DNA of 64,000 nt from Bacteroidales bacterium (lineage in GTDB: Bacteria > Bacteroidota > Bacteroidia > Bacteroidales > P3). Within the stretch, counting starts at the first letter, position 1, and every line of letters begins with the position of its first letter. Of the stretch, positions 37,597 to 45,903 are shown in pieces. The stretch lies in assembly GCA_017522105.1 (NCBI GenBank), contig JAFXAA010000013.1, positions 124,001 through 188,000 on the forward strand, read 5' to 3'. The position numbers and the translations under genes were made by a program. The notes under the pieces are model-generated. The model was not told the origin of the DNA. It saw only the letters and a list, made by a program, of their open reading frames with translations, and made no database searches.

Positions 37597-38063
37597 ACAA
37601 CAACCGCGTGCTGCTGCACATACTGCTGGTAATCACCTTTATCAGCGCCGGCCTGTCGGCGTTGGTGTACATGACAATGGGGGCCACACTGCCCACGGTG
37701 AAGAGCTACTATGCCGCCAACCCGTCGATGCTCCCCGAGCAGTTCGGCACGTTCATGGAACGCATGTTCGAGGTGTCGCAGACCTACTATTTAGGCTGCG
37801 GAGTGCTCTACCTCGTCGAAGTGCTCGGCGCAGCGCTGATGTGGAACCTGCGGGCTTCGGGCTTCCACTGCTACACCTTGGCACGCCTGCTGCTGATAAT
37901 CATGCCCCTACTCTTCCTCGGACGAGGGTTCGTGGGCATCGGCGACATCATGTTCGCCGTGCTCTTCATCTTCGTCTACTGGTCGCTGATGCGCCAGCTG
38001 GGAGCCTTCGGCAAGAAAGACGGGGAAGACACCGCAGCCACGGACAACACCGCAGAAGAGTGA
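37593..38063 (+). CDS. Hypothetical four-helix membrane protein
   Basis: 156 aa, ATGA overlap with pyrF and GTGA overlap with the Dus gene. Four hydrophobic segments (~7-30, ~62-85, ~93-112, ~116-135) and an acidic, disordered C-terminus. No family recognised. The tight coupling on both sides implies one mRNA from the amidase to Dus. Confidence 0.8.
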   Translation: MNNNRVLLHILLVITFISAGLSALVYMTMGATLPTVKSYYAANPSMLPEQFGTFMERMFEVSQTYYLGCGVLYLVEVLGAALMWNLRASGFHCYTLARLLLIIMPLLFLGRGFVGIGDIMFAVLFIFVYWSLMRQLGAFGKKDGEDTAATDNTAEE

Positions 38064-39034
38064 ACGCGCCGTTCCTGCCGCAGAAAGACTGCATCGTCGG
38101 CCTCTCGCCCATGGACGACATCACCGACATGCCTTTCCGCCAACTCTGCAAGGAGATGGGGGCCGACCTGCTGATCACCGAGTTCATAGCCAGCGAAGCC
38201 CTCAACCGCGACGCCGAGAAGAGCCTGCGCAAGATGCGCTTCACGGCAGGACAGCGCCCCATAGGCATACAGATATTCGGCGCCAACGAGGAGGAGCTGC
38301 TGCGCTGCCTCGACGTGGTGGAGCAGGCCGAGCCCGACTTCATAGACATCAACTGGGGCTGCCCGGTGCGCAAGGTGGCCGGCAAAGGGGCTGGTAGCGG
38401 CATCTTGCAAGACATCCCCAAGATGCTCGCCATCACGGCAGCCATGGTGAAGCGCAGCCGTCTGCCGGTGACGGTGAAGACACGCTTGGGCTACAGTCAT
38501 GATTCCATGATGATTACAGACTTCTGCGAAGCCCTGCAGGACACCGGCATAGCAGCCCTCAGCATCCACGGACGCACCAAGGCGCAGATGTACAGCGGCG
38601 TGGCCGACTGGACGATGATAGGGGCCGTGAAGAACAACCCCCGCATGCACATACCCATCTTCGGCAACGGCGACATCACCACCGCAGCACAAGCCGTTGA
38701 GAACAAGCAGCGTTATGGCGTCGACGGCATCCTCATTGGGCGTGCCGCCATCGGCAACCCCTGGATTTTCGAGCAGTGCCAGAGAGCCTTTGCCGGACTG
38801 CCCGAGCGGGAGATAACGGTGGCAGAACGCGTGGCCGTGTGCCGGCGCCACCTGCAGGCGGCCATTGACTTCAAAGGTGAGCGCACCGCCATCTTCGAGA
38901 TGCGCAAGCACTATGGCAACTATTTCAAGGGATTGTATAACTTCAAGCCCTACCGGCTGGCCCTTGTGGCCACCCCTACGGCCGAGGCCACCTTTGACAC
39001 CCTCGACAGGATAGAAGAGCACTACAGCACCTGA
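38060..39034 (+). CDS. tRNA-dihydrouridine synthase (Dus family)
   Basis: 324 aa from a GTG at 38060. FMN enzyme reducing uridines in tRNA. TIM barrel: GLSPMDDITDMPFRQLCKEMGADLLITEF, DINWGCPVRKVAGKGAGSGIL with the catalytic Cys, VKTRLGY, SIHGRTKAQMYSG, FGNGDI, DGILIGRAAIGNPW; short helical C-terminal domain after ~245. GTG is chosen because it overlaps the previous stop and starts just before the conserved barrel. Closest in look to DusB; position specificity not readable. Confidence 0.92.
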   Translation: MNAPFLPQKDCIVGLSPMDDITDMPFRQLCKEMGADLLITEFIASEALNRDAEKSLRKMRFTAGQRPIGIQIFGANEEELLRCLDVVEQAEPDFIDINWGCPVRKVAGKGAGSGILQDIPKMLAITAAMVKRSRLPVTVKTRLGYSHDSMMITDFCEALQDTGIAALSIHGRTKAQMYSGVADWTMIGAVKNNPRMHIPIFGNGDITTAAQAVENKQRYGVDGILIGRAAIGNPWIFEQCQRAFAGLPEREITVAERVAVCRRHLQAAIDFKGERTAIFEMRKHYGNYFKGLYNFKPYRLALVATPTAEATFDTLDRIEEHYST

Positions 39035-39357
39035 CGGAAGCATGTCCTATGCGGCCGTCACAGGAGACCTTGCGCCTGCCACTGTATTATTGACTACGGT
39101 GTCCACAAGGAGACCGCAGCAACTGCCAGACACGGGCTAAAAAAGTCGCGCAAGGACATGCTGAGCACCGCTTTGCCACACCCCACAATGACGTAAGAAA
39201 CGTTAAAAAAGTGTTAATGTCCCAAGGACAAACAGCGATTTTGGCGCAAAGGTTACCTGATGGTAACTGACTTCCGCCGGGGTGCCTTCTTGCCGGAACG
39301 GAGGAATGGTTGTACTTTTGCAGCCGAAAAACAAACAACAATTAACACCATACAAAA
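39035..39357. other. Intergenic region before the cupin gene
   Basis: 323 bp. Apart from the -7 box at 39313-39320 I see no gene, hairpin or repeat. An open frame on the minus strand here has no signal or homology. Confidence 0.5.
39313..39320 (+). promoter_or_regulatory. -7 box for the cupin gene
   Basis: TACTTTTG followed by GCAGCC, ~30 nt upstream of the cupin ATG leader. Confidence 0.6.
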
Positions 39358-39810
39358 ATGAGAACAATTGAAACAATCAAGAGTGGCCGCAACTACAAGG
39401 CCGTGAGCGTCGGAAACATCAACCAGATCATCGAGCACGAGCTGCCGATGGGCCCCAACGTCATCAAGGGCAAGGTCTTCGTGGGCCAGGCCGTGGGCGC
39501 CACGGGCAGCGAGCTGTCGTTCCAGACCCTCGTCCCCGGTCAGGACAGCGGCTTCCTCCACACCCACAAGACGCACGAGGAGCTGTACATCATCCTCCGC
39601 GGCGAAGGCACCTACCAAGTCGACGGCGAGCAGTTCCCCGTCAGCGAGGGCACCATTGTCCGCGTCAGCCCCGACGGCCGCCGCGCCCTGAAGAACACCG
39701 GAAGCGAGAACCTGACGATGCTCTGCATCCAGTACCGTGCCAACAACTTCACCGAGGCCGACAGCCCCATGACCGACGGCAACATCCTCGCCGACCCGCT
39801 GGTGTGGTAA
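39358..39810 (+). CDS. Cupin-domain protein
   Basis: 150 aa. One cupin_2 barrel: GFLHTHKTHEELYIILRGEGTYQVDGEQF carries the His-x-His...Glu metal ligands, and ALKNTGSENLTMLCIQY the second motif. N-terminal ~45 residues are an extra beta segment. Substrate unknown. Monocistronic: own promoter and terminator, then the SirTM operon starts. Confidence 0.88.
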   Translation: MRTIETIKSGRNYKAVSVGNINQIIEHELPMGPNVIKGKVFVGQAVGATGSELSFQTLVPGQDSGFLHTHKTHEELYIILRGEGTYQVDGEQFPVSEGTIVRVSPDGRRALKNTGSENLTMLCIQYRANNFTEADSPMTDGNILADPLVW

Positions 39811-39833
39811 TCAGCCCGCAACATCATGTCGAG

Positions 39834-39867
39834 ACAGGCAGGTCGTAGAATTGCGCCTGCCTGTTTT
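39834..39867 (+). terminator. Terminator after the cupin gene
   Basis: ACAGGCAGG - 13 nt - CCTGCCTGT followed by TTT. Confidence 0.75.
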
Positions 39868-39879
39868 CAAAAAAAGTCG

Positions 39880-39887
39880 TATCTTTG
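39880..39887 (+). promoter_or_regulatory. -7 box for the HxlR-macro-SirTM operon
   Basis: TATCTTTG, 36 nt before the HxlR ATG; TTTTC about 15-19 nt upstream. Confidence 0.6.
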
Positions 39888-39923
39888 CATCGTCATATCA
39901 ACTTATCAACCTATCAACAACTG

Positions 39924-40298
39924 ATGTCCAAAGATTTCATACAAGACCCCGTCTTCCCAGAGTGTCCCATCCGCAACGTGCTGGTGCGCCTCAGCAGCAA
40001 ATGGGCGCTGGCCGTAATCTACACCCTCAGCGGCTCGGACACTCCTATGCGTTTCCGCGACCTGGCGGAGAAGAACCCCGACTGCTCGCAGAAGGTGCTC
40101 ACCAGCACCCTGCGGGGGTTGGAGGCCGACGGCCTCGTCAGCCGCAAGGTCTACCCCGAGGTGCCGCCGCGCGTGGAGTACGCCCTCACCGACCGCGGCC
40201 GCAGCTTCATGCCCGTCATGCAGCAGCTCATGGATTGGGCCTACAACAACCTCCACGACATCGTGACCGACCGCGAAAGATACTATGGACAGGATTGA
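39924..40298 (+). CDS. HxlR family winged-helix regulator
   Basis: 124 aa from ATG 39924. The HxlR signature is clear: CPIRNVLVRLSSKWALAVIYTLS, MRFRDLAEKNPDCSQKVLTSTLRGLEADGLVSRKVYPEVPPRVEYALT. Such regulators often respond to redox or electrophile stress. First gene of a four-gene operon; its 3' end overlaps the macrodomain gene by 14 nt, so it probably regulates this ADP-ribosylation cassette. The Cys near residue 13 and Cys ~52 could be sensors, as in related HypR/YodB types (inference). Confidence 0.9.
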   Translation: MSKDFIQDPVFPECPIRNVLVRLSSKWALAVIYTLSGSDTPMRFRDLAEKNPDCSQKVLTSTLRGLEADGLVSRKVYPEVPPRVEYALTDRGRSFMPVMQQLMDWAYNNLHDIVTDRERYYGQD

Positions 40299-41148
40299 AA
40301 ACATCGACTACTGCATCCGTTACCTGCTGGAGCAGAACCGCATACAGGCCGACATTCCGGCCTCACTGCCTGAGAAGCAACGCCTGCTGCGGGCGTTGAT
40401 GAACGTTACGGAAGTCGAGAGCAGAGCAAACTCGTCTGCTCTGCCGAGATGCAGTAACGTCACCGAAGGTAACGTCTGGGAACCGCAGCCGTTGAGCGAG
40501 GAGTTCCTACATGCGCAGGACGCCGAGTTGCAGGCACAGCTGCAGGAAAAGGGCATTATTGATTGCGATAATGCGACAATGCTTGAATGTGAGAGTAAAA
40601 TGTCGCTCTGGCAGGGGGATATCACGCGACTGAAGGTGGATGCCATCGTCAACGCCGCCAACAGCCAGGGGCTGGGGTGCTGGCATCCTCTGCATGCCTG
40701 CATCGACAACGCTATCCACTCGGCGGCAGGGTTGCAACTGCGGCTGGAGTGCGACAACGTACTGCGTGGCGGCGAGATAGCCACTGGCGAGGCCATTATC
40801 ACACGGGGCTACAACCTGCCCGCCAAGTATGTGATACACACCGTGGGCCCCATCATCCCCGATGGCGTGCCCACCCGCAAGCAAGAAGAACAGCTGGCCG
40901 ACTGCTACCGCAACTGTCTCGGCCTTGCCGAGGCCAACGGCTGCCGCAGCATCGCCTTCTGCTGCATCTCTACAGGCGAGTTCCACTTCCCCAACCGTCG
41001 CGCCGCCGAAATCGCCGTCGCGACGGTTAAGGAATACACCACCTCTTACGCATTAACGCACTCACACAATAACGCACTCACTGTGGTCTTCAACGTCTTC
41101 AAAGACATCGACTATGACATCTACCGGGAACTTCTCGCAGCGCGTTGA
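40285..41148 (+). CDS. Zinc-containing macrodomain (protein-ADP-ribose hydrolase)
   Basis: 287 aa. Removes ADP-ribose from modified proteins. An N-terminal helical extension (~1-105) precedes the macro core: MSLWQGDITRLKVDAIVNAANSQGLGCWHPLHACIDNAIHSAAG. The CxxPxHxC pattern is the zinc site of the SirTM-linked macro class; then GEAIITRGYNLPAKYVIHTVGP and SIAFCCISTGEFHFPNRRAAEIA. Encoded directly before SirTM with a 35-nt overlap, the expected writer/eraser pair. Confidence 0.92.
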   Translation: MDRIENIDYCIRYLLEQNRIQADIPASLPEKQRLLRALMNVTEVESRANSSALPRCSNVTEGNVWEPQPLSEEFLHAQDAELQAQLQEKGIIDCDNATMLECESKMSLWQGDITRLKVDAIVNAANSQGLGCWHPLHACIDNAIHSAAGLQLRLECDNVLRGGEIATGEAIITRGYNLPAKYVIHTVGPIIPDGVPTRKQEEQLADCYRNCLGLAEANGCRSIAFCCISTGEFHFPNRRAAEIAVATVKEYTTSYALTHSHNNALTVVFNVFKDIDYDIYRELLAAR

Positions 41149-41962
41149 CGCCCTGCGCAAGCTGATTGCGGAGACCGACGCCATCATCATCGGTGCCGGC
41201 AGCGGACTGAGCACCGCGGCGGGGCTGGACTATGCCGGCGAGGACTTCCGCCGCGAGTTCGCGCCCTGGATTGAGCGCTACGGCTTCACCGACCTCTACA
41301 CCTCCGCCTTCTACCCTTTCGAGACCGAAGAGGAGCGCTGGGCCTACTGGGCTCGCCACATCTGGTTCTCGCGGTTCCGCACCGGCGGCACGGAACTCTA
41401 CCGCAGACTGCTGCCACTTGTCGAAGGGAAAGAGTGGTTCGTAATCACCACCAACACCGACGGCCAGTTCGAACAGAGTGGCTTTGCGCGCGACCGCATC
41501 TTCGCCACACAGGGCGACTACGCCTACCTGCAGAGCCGCAGCGGCGAGGACAAGGAGCTTGTCTACTGCAAAGACTGGGTCTTCCGGGCGATGGCCGCCA
41601 CCGAGGACTGCCGCATACCCGCCAGCCTCGTGCCGCGCCATCCGCGTACAGGCGAACTGTTGGCGCCCAACCTGCGCTGCGACGACACCTTCGTCGAGGA
41701 CGACCGCTGGCACCGCCAGGCCGAGCGCTACCATGACTTCGTGCGCCGGCACTGCCAAGGACGTCTGCTCCTGCTGGAGTTCGGCATCGGATTCAACACC
41801 CCCGCCATCATCCGCTTCCCCTTCGAGCACATGGCCCTCAACTTCCCGCAGACGGCCCTCGTGCGCTTCAACCGCGACTACCCCGACGCCTCGCTCGAAG
41901 GCATCGAGGGGCACTTCATGGCCTTCACCGAAGATATATCCACAATACTCAACGAACTATGA
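41114..41962 (+). CDS. SirTM: class M sirtuin, protein ADP-ribosyltransferase
   Basis: 282 aa. Uses NAD+ to ADP-ribosylate protein rather than deacetylate. Seen: Rossmann start IIIGAGSGLSTAAGLDYAG, ITTNTDGQFEQSGF, and ATQGDYAYLQ where ordinary sirtuins have a catalytic His-Gly; Gln there is typical of class M. No full Cys4 zinc ribbon is visible. In staphylococci and streptococci SirTM modifies a lipoylated GcvH-like protein; no gcvH-L or lipoate ligase gene is seen here, so the target is unknown. ATGA overlap with the next gene. Confidence 0.9.
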   Translation: MTSTGNFSQRVDALRKLIAETDAIIIGAGSGLSTAAGLDYAGEDFRREFAPWIERYGFTDLYTSAFYPFETEEERWAYWARHIWFSRFRTGGTELYRRLLPLVEGKEWFVITTNTDGQFEQSGFARDRIFATQGDYAYLQSRSGEDKELVYCKDWVFRAMAATEDCRIPASLVPRHPRTGELLAPNLRCDDTFVEDDRWHRQAERYHDFVRRHCQGRLLLLEFGIGFNTPAIIRFPFEHMALNFPQTALVRFNRDYPDASLEGIEGHFMAFTEDISTILNEL

Positions 41963-42408
41963 TAGAACAAGCATTCCAATTCCTGCGCCAACACAACGAG
42001 GGCGTGCTGGCCACCGTCAGCGGCGACCGCCCCCAGACGCGTGCCTTCCAGGCCATGAAGGTCGAGGGCACGACGCTCTACTTCGCCACATCGGCCAAAA
42101 AAGCAGTCTACAGCCAGCTGCAGACGAACCCCAACGCGGAGTTTATCGTGCTGGCCGACAAAGTGAGCGTACGCTGCGGCGGTACGGTGGCATTCGACGT
42201 CGACGACGACACACAGCGCTGGATTTACGACCACAACGAGGTCCTGCGTCGCCTCTACGACGACTACCGCCAGATGGTCTACTTCCGTTTGCCCGTCGAA
42301 CAGCTGGAATACTACGACCTGCGTCCCACGCCGCCCATCGTGCTGCATGCCAACCTCAACGATGGCACCGTGCGCGAAGGATTCAAAGGCAGCAAGTACA
42401 GCAAATAA
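41959..42408 (+). CDS. Pyridoxamine 5'-phosphate oxidase-like flavoprotein
   Basis: 149 aa. PNPOx-like split barrel: LRQHNEGVLATVSGDRPQTRAFQAMKVEGTTLYFATSAKKAVYSQL, VRCGGTVAFDVDDD. Such proteins bind FMN or F420/heme and are often reductases of xenobiotics or quinones. Last gene of the HxlR operon, coupled by ATGA; it fits a redox-response role alongside the flavin-dependent enzymes found in other SirTM operons. Confidence 0.82.
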   Translation: MIEQAFQFLRQHNEGVLATVSGDRPQTRAFQAMKVEGTTLYFATSAKKAVYSQLQTNPNAEFIVLADKVSVRCGGTVAFDVDDDTQRWIYDHNEVLRRLYDDYRQMVYFRLPVEQLEYYDLRPTPPIVLHANLNDGTVREGFKGSKYSK

Positions 42409-42410
42409 AC

Positions 42411-42660
42411 AAAGATAACTTCTATAAATCCAGAATTCTCCTGTTCGCTACGCTCACGAAATCTATAAATCTTGTAGATTATTCAGCCTTCGGCGTTGCC
42501 ACGCAGGTTGTTGCGTCAGCAGATAATTTATAAGATCTATAGATTTCTGCCCGCAGGGCAAGGCGTTTTGAAGCAGCCCGATGTAGTATTCCCTCTGAAG
42601 GCGGAACAATCTACCAGATTTACAAGACCTCGCGATGCACGCAGTGCGAGCATTATAAGA
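42411..42660. repeat. Modular palindromic repeat region
   Basis: GC-rich short palindromes (GCCCGCAGGGC; CTCGC...GCGAG at ~42632-42653) alternate with AT-rich spacers of the form AATCTATAAATCTTNTAGATT. 42486-42563 recurs inverted at 48481-48558 with ~90% identity. It lies between convergent genes and overlaps the exonuclease 3' end by a few bases. Confidence 0.75.
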
Positions 42661-43144
42661 TTTTCAGCGCTATCGCCGCGCAGGCCTCGGCGTCGGCTAG
42701 GGCGTGGTGGTGGTTCTCCAGGCAGTAGCCGCAGGCCTCGCTGACGGTGTGCAGCTGGTGGTTGGGCAGGCCCTTGAGCTTGCGGCGCGAGGCCCGCAGG
42801 GTGTCGTAGAAGACATACCCCGGCCAGTCCATCCGGTACACCTGCATCACCGCCCGCAGGCAGCCCTCGTCGAACATGGCGTTGTGGGCCACCAAGGGCA
42901 ACCCCTCGATGAGCGGCTCTATCTTGTGCCACACCGTCGGGAACACCTCGGCACCGTCGGTGTCCTCATGGCAGAGCCCGTGCACCCGCTGGCAGAACCA
43001 GGCGTAGTAGTTCGGCTCCGGCTGTATGAGGCTGTAGAACCTGTCCACCACCTCGCCCCCGCGCACCACTACCACCCCCACGCTGCACACACTGGAGCGC
43101 TCCCCGTTGGCCGTCTCAAAATCTATCGCCGCAAAGTCATTCAT
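42653..43144 (-). CDS. DnaQ-like 3'-5' exonuclease (DEDDh)
   Basis: 163 aa. DEDDh motifs: AAIDFETANGERSSVCSVG (Asp-Glu), VAHNAMFDEGCLR (Asp), ENHHHALADAEACA (His, Asp). Free-standing exonuclease of the polymerase III epsilon superfamily, acting in repair or as an RNase T-like enzyme; not the replicative epsilon by length alone. The start overlaps the WYL gene stop by 8 nt. Confidence 0.9.
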   Translation of the reverse strand: MNDFAAIDFETANGERSSVCSVGVVVVRGGEVVDRFYSLIQPEPNYYAWFCQRVHGLCHEDTDGAEVFPTVWHKIEPLIEGLPLVAHNAMFDEGCLRAVMQVYRMDWPGYVFYDTLRASRRKLKGLPNHQLHTVSEACGYCLENHHHALADAEACAAIALKIL

Positions 43145-44039
43145 CGTTGTCTTGGTATTTGTTCATCATCTCCTGTATCTCGCCGCGCATGTCTGCACGG
43201 AGACTTTCGGGTTGGAGCACCTCCACAGTACTGCCAAGTGAGAGCAGCTTCTGCTTGAAGTCAAAGGTGGGACGTACACGCAGCGAGAAAATGGAATACT
43301 CCTCGGTACGCTTCAGCTCATGCTGGCTGCTGTGCAGGGGCAACGAGCGCAGGTAGTTGGCCTGATATGCGTTGACCTTCAGGCGTATGGACTCTATTGG
43401 CGTATCATCCACAATGATGCCGTAGGCACCCTCGAACATCTCCTTCAGGTCGAACTTCGGGTCGCGCTTGTAGGTTTCCTCCTGCAGTTCCACCTTAGAC
43501 ATGCGGTCGAGGGCGAAGATGCGGTAGTCGCCGTCGCGGCGGGCGATGAGGTACCACCGCCGTTCGAACATCTTGAGGGCATAGGGCTGCACGCCGCTGT
43601 AGTCGTAGGGTGCTTCGCTCCAATAGGGTGCATACGTGAATTTCAGCGTGCGCCGCTCCTTCAACGCCTCCAAGAGCGCCGGAAGCATTCGGCTGTCCGT
43701 GGCTTCCACCATGATATACTGTGCCGCTTCGCGACTGTCGGCCACGACATGATGCACCGCTATGGAGTCCATCATCCACTGGCGGAAATACTCCCTACCG
43801 CCATCGTCAGCCAAACGGTAGCGGTACTGACCACCATCCACGTAGCACTCAATCTCGATGCCGAAAAGGTCCATAATCTCGCTGCGGTGACGGTGAAAGG
43901 AGCACCGTGCGAAAGCGCCCTCCTCATGCAGCTCCTCCGTAGCGTTCCATCGGTCGCCAATCTGCTCCAGCGTCAAGCCCTTGTCGCCCGCACGCATCAG
44001 CGTCCCCACCAGCCAGGTGTATTTCTTCAGTACGTTCAT
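43137..44039 (-). CDS. WYL-domain transcriptional regulator
   Basis: 300 aa. N-terminal winged-helix region (~1-75), then a WYL domain (~130-200: RTLKFTYAPYWSEAPYDYSGVQPYALKMFERRWYLIARRDG) and a WCX-like C-terminal extension. WYL proteins sense nucleic acids or nucleotides and often regulate defence or DNA-damage genes. Co-transcribed with the exonuclease, a plausible functional pair. Confidence 0.9.
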   Translation of the reverse strand: MNVLKKYTWLVGTLMRAGDKGLTLEQIGDRWNATEELHEEGAFARCSFHRHRSEIMDLFGIEIECYVDGGQYRYRLADDGGREYFRQWMMDSIAVHHVVADSREAAQYIMVEATDSRMLPALLEALKERRTLKFTYAPYWSEAPYDYSGVQPYALKMFERRWYLIARRDGDYRIFALDRMSKVELQEETYKRDPKFDLKEMFEGAYGIIVDDTPIESIRLKVNAYQANYLRSLPLHSSQHELKRTEEYSIFSLRVRPTFDFKQKLLSLGSTVEVLQPESLRADMRGEIQEMMNKYQDNDE

Positions 44040-44082
44040 AGGTTGTTCTTGTTTATGTTTCCCATACTATTACGGCAAATAG

Positions 44083-45204
44083 TTATAAAATGTCCATATA
44101 ATTCTCTCGCGTGATGGTCTTGACTTCTACGTCGGGATATGCTCCGAGAAAAGTTTTACTGATTTTAGCCTTTTTCGTGGGGCTCCACTTGAATTCGTAT
44201 GCTTTCATCCGCCCGTCACACTCTTCAATATAGTCAACTTCCTGTTGTTGCGTGGTACGCCAGAAATAGGGCTTTGCATAGGTGAGATCGTAGCTGTTCT
44301 TCTTAAGCATCTCACTTACCATATAGTTCTCCCACAAAATACCTATGTCGGCACGCATGTCTATCGGCGACAGGTTGCCGATAAGTGCATTGCGGATGCC
44401 GTTGTCGTAGAAATAGATTTTGCGCCCCGACTTGATTTCTGTGCGCAAATTACGGCTGAACGCACCGAGTCGGAAAATGACCTGAGCCTGCTCCAGCAGG
44501 GTGATATACTTTTCCACGGTGGCACGGTCGAGTTCCACCATTCGGCTCAGCTCGTTGGCCGACACCTCGCTGCCCACCTGGAACGCCAAAGCCTGCAACA
44601 ACCTGACCACTTTGTCGGGCCGCTTGATACGTTCCCAAACAAGGACGTCTTTGTATAGATAACTTTCGGTGAGATTGTTCAGCACCTCGCGTTCGTTGCC
44701 TGGATTGCATACTACGTCGGGATAACTGCCAAACACCAGCCGAAGGGGGAGTTTCTGCCACTCCTGCATAGCTCCGTAGTGTGCCGCCAACTCGCCATAC
44801 GACAAGGGGAATAAACGGTATTCCCACTTGCGTCCCGTCAAAGGCTCGTTGACCTTGTTGGCCAGGTCAAGCGACGAACTGCCCGTAATGATAAGCTGTA
44901 CATCCGGAAAATTGTCCGTCAGCAATTTGCTCTTGAGCCCGATATCTTCGATGCGCTGGGCCTCGTCGATAACGACAATATCGTTTTTTCCAAGCATACT
45001 CCGATAGCGCTCCACCGTAATGTTCGCCATCAGCGTACGGGTATCCAGATTGTCGCCGTTCATCCAAAGCACATTTTCCTGCCCCTTCAGACATTCTTTC
45101 AGCAGGGTGGTTTTGCCCACCTGACGGGCTCCAATCAGCACAATAGCTTTCCCAAGATGCATCTTTTGGGCGACTACATCGCTCATTATCCGACTGATAT
45201 GCAT
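44083..45204 (-). CDS. AAA_14/DUF4143 ATPase
   Basis: 373 aa from the ATG at 45204. P-loop GARQVGKTTLLKE (~25-37), Walker B DIVVIDEAQRIEDIG, sensor ITGSSSLDLANKVNEPLTGRK, then helix-turn-helix and a C-terminal DUF4143 domain (ENYMVSEMLKK, VDYIEECDGRMKAYEFKWS, a PD-(D/E)xK-like nuclease core). Family common in gut Bacteroidota; function unsettled. The longer TTG start at 45231 is rejected because it falls on the -7 box. Confidence 0.88.
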   Translation of the reverse strand: MHISRIMSDVVAQKMHLGKAIVLIGARQVGKTTLLKECLKGQENVLWMNGDNLDTRTLMANITVERYRSMLGKNDIVVIDEAQRIEDIGLKSKLLTDNFPDVQLIITGSSSLDLANKVNEPLTGRKWEYRLFPLSYGELAAHYGAMQEWQKLPLRLVFGSYPDVVCNPGNEREVLNNLTESYLYKDVLVWERIKRPDKVVRLLQALAFQVGSEVSANELSRMVELDRATVEKYITLLEQAQVIFRLGAFSRNLRTEIKSGRKIYFYDNGIRNALIGNLSPIDMRADIGILWENYMVSEMLKKNSYDLTYAKPYFWRTTQQQEVDYIEECDGRMKAYEFKWSPTKKAKISKTFLGAYPDVEVKTITRENYMDIL

Positions 45205-45567
45205 TGTTTCTGTATTAATATTACAATGCAAATATACTAATTTCTGTGAATATAATCATCAAAATATTATAATTTTTTGATGAATACACTCTCAGAACAT
45301 GTGCATTTTTGCATGTTATTCGTAGTGGTATGTGCATAATTTGCGCCTGACACAGTATAGTGGCTATCACAAATCTTGCGACAACCACCTAACCGCCTAA
45401 TATAATAACTTGTGCATTTTTTGCACAAGTGATATCCCAACTATCAAGTTTCCCTTGAAATATCAGCCATTACATAGCAATCTGCAAAATCTGCCTATAA
45501 CTTCTGACACCCTTTAAAATTGTCCTTGGGTTTTACTCCCTTTTTACTCAAATTCTAATCAAATACT
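45205..45567. other. AT-rich intergenic region
   Basis: 363 bp. Contains the DUF4143 promoter (45229-45236) and a perfect inverted repeat ACTTGTGCA-TTTTT-TGCACAAGT (45408-45430) with no T-run. No gene seen. The Bacteroidales-like sequence seems to end around 45.5 kb. Confidence 0.55.
45229..45236 (-). promoter_or_regulatory. -7 box for the DUF4143 ATPase
   Basis: TATATTTG on the minus strand, 24 nt before the ATG. Confidence 0.55.
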
Positions 45568-45663
45568 ATGGTCATCCAACGAAACAATATGATAAAAAGC
45601 CCGTTCCTTCTTTCCCTTTCTGCGCGATTGTCGGCCAAACCAACGGTATACCGCGGAACTATC

Positions 45664-45903
45664 ATGGCAGATGTTTTATATCCGAGCCAGGATACAACCC
45701 ATGTCTCAATTTCATTGATTGTGGGATTGGGAAATCCTGGGTCGGAATATGCGTTAACGCGTCACAATATTGGTTTTATGGCGGTGGATGCAATTGCGGG
45801 CGAGGGACAATTGTGGAAGTCTGAAAAAAAAGTATTGGCTACGCGGACCGATGTTGCGGGGCGTGTGGCATTTTTGATAACGACTGGCACAAGTGGCGGT
45901 TAA
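45664..45903 (+). pseudogene. pth: Peptidyl-tRNA hydrolase, truncated 5' fragment
   Basis: 79 codons. Residues ~19-70 ([20 protein letters not shown], then [19 protein letters not shown] and AGRVAFLI) match the N-terminal third of Pth, including the GNPG Asn and catalytic His of TRHN. After VAFLI, where KPQTYMNLSG is expected, the frame reads TTGTSGG and stops. About 120 residues are missing. The junction at ~45884 runs straight into an antisense Cys-rich gene. The fragment cannot be functional; its style is closer to proteobacterial Pth (inference). Confidence 0.75.

Noticed and set aside
37976..39043. 355-codon frame antisense to the Dus gene
   Set aside because: Overlaps a clear Dus enzyme fully; no promoter or homology.
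45408..45430. Terminator at the ACTTGTGCA inverted repeat
   Set aside because: Perfect stem but no T-run on either side and no gene ending close by; could equally be an operator.
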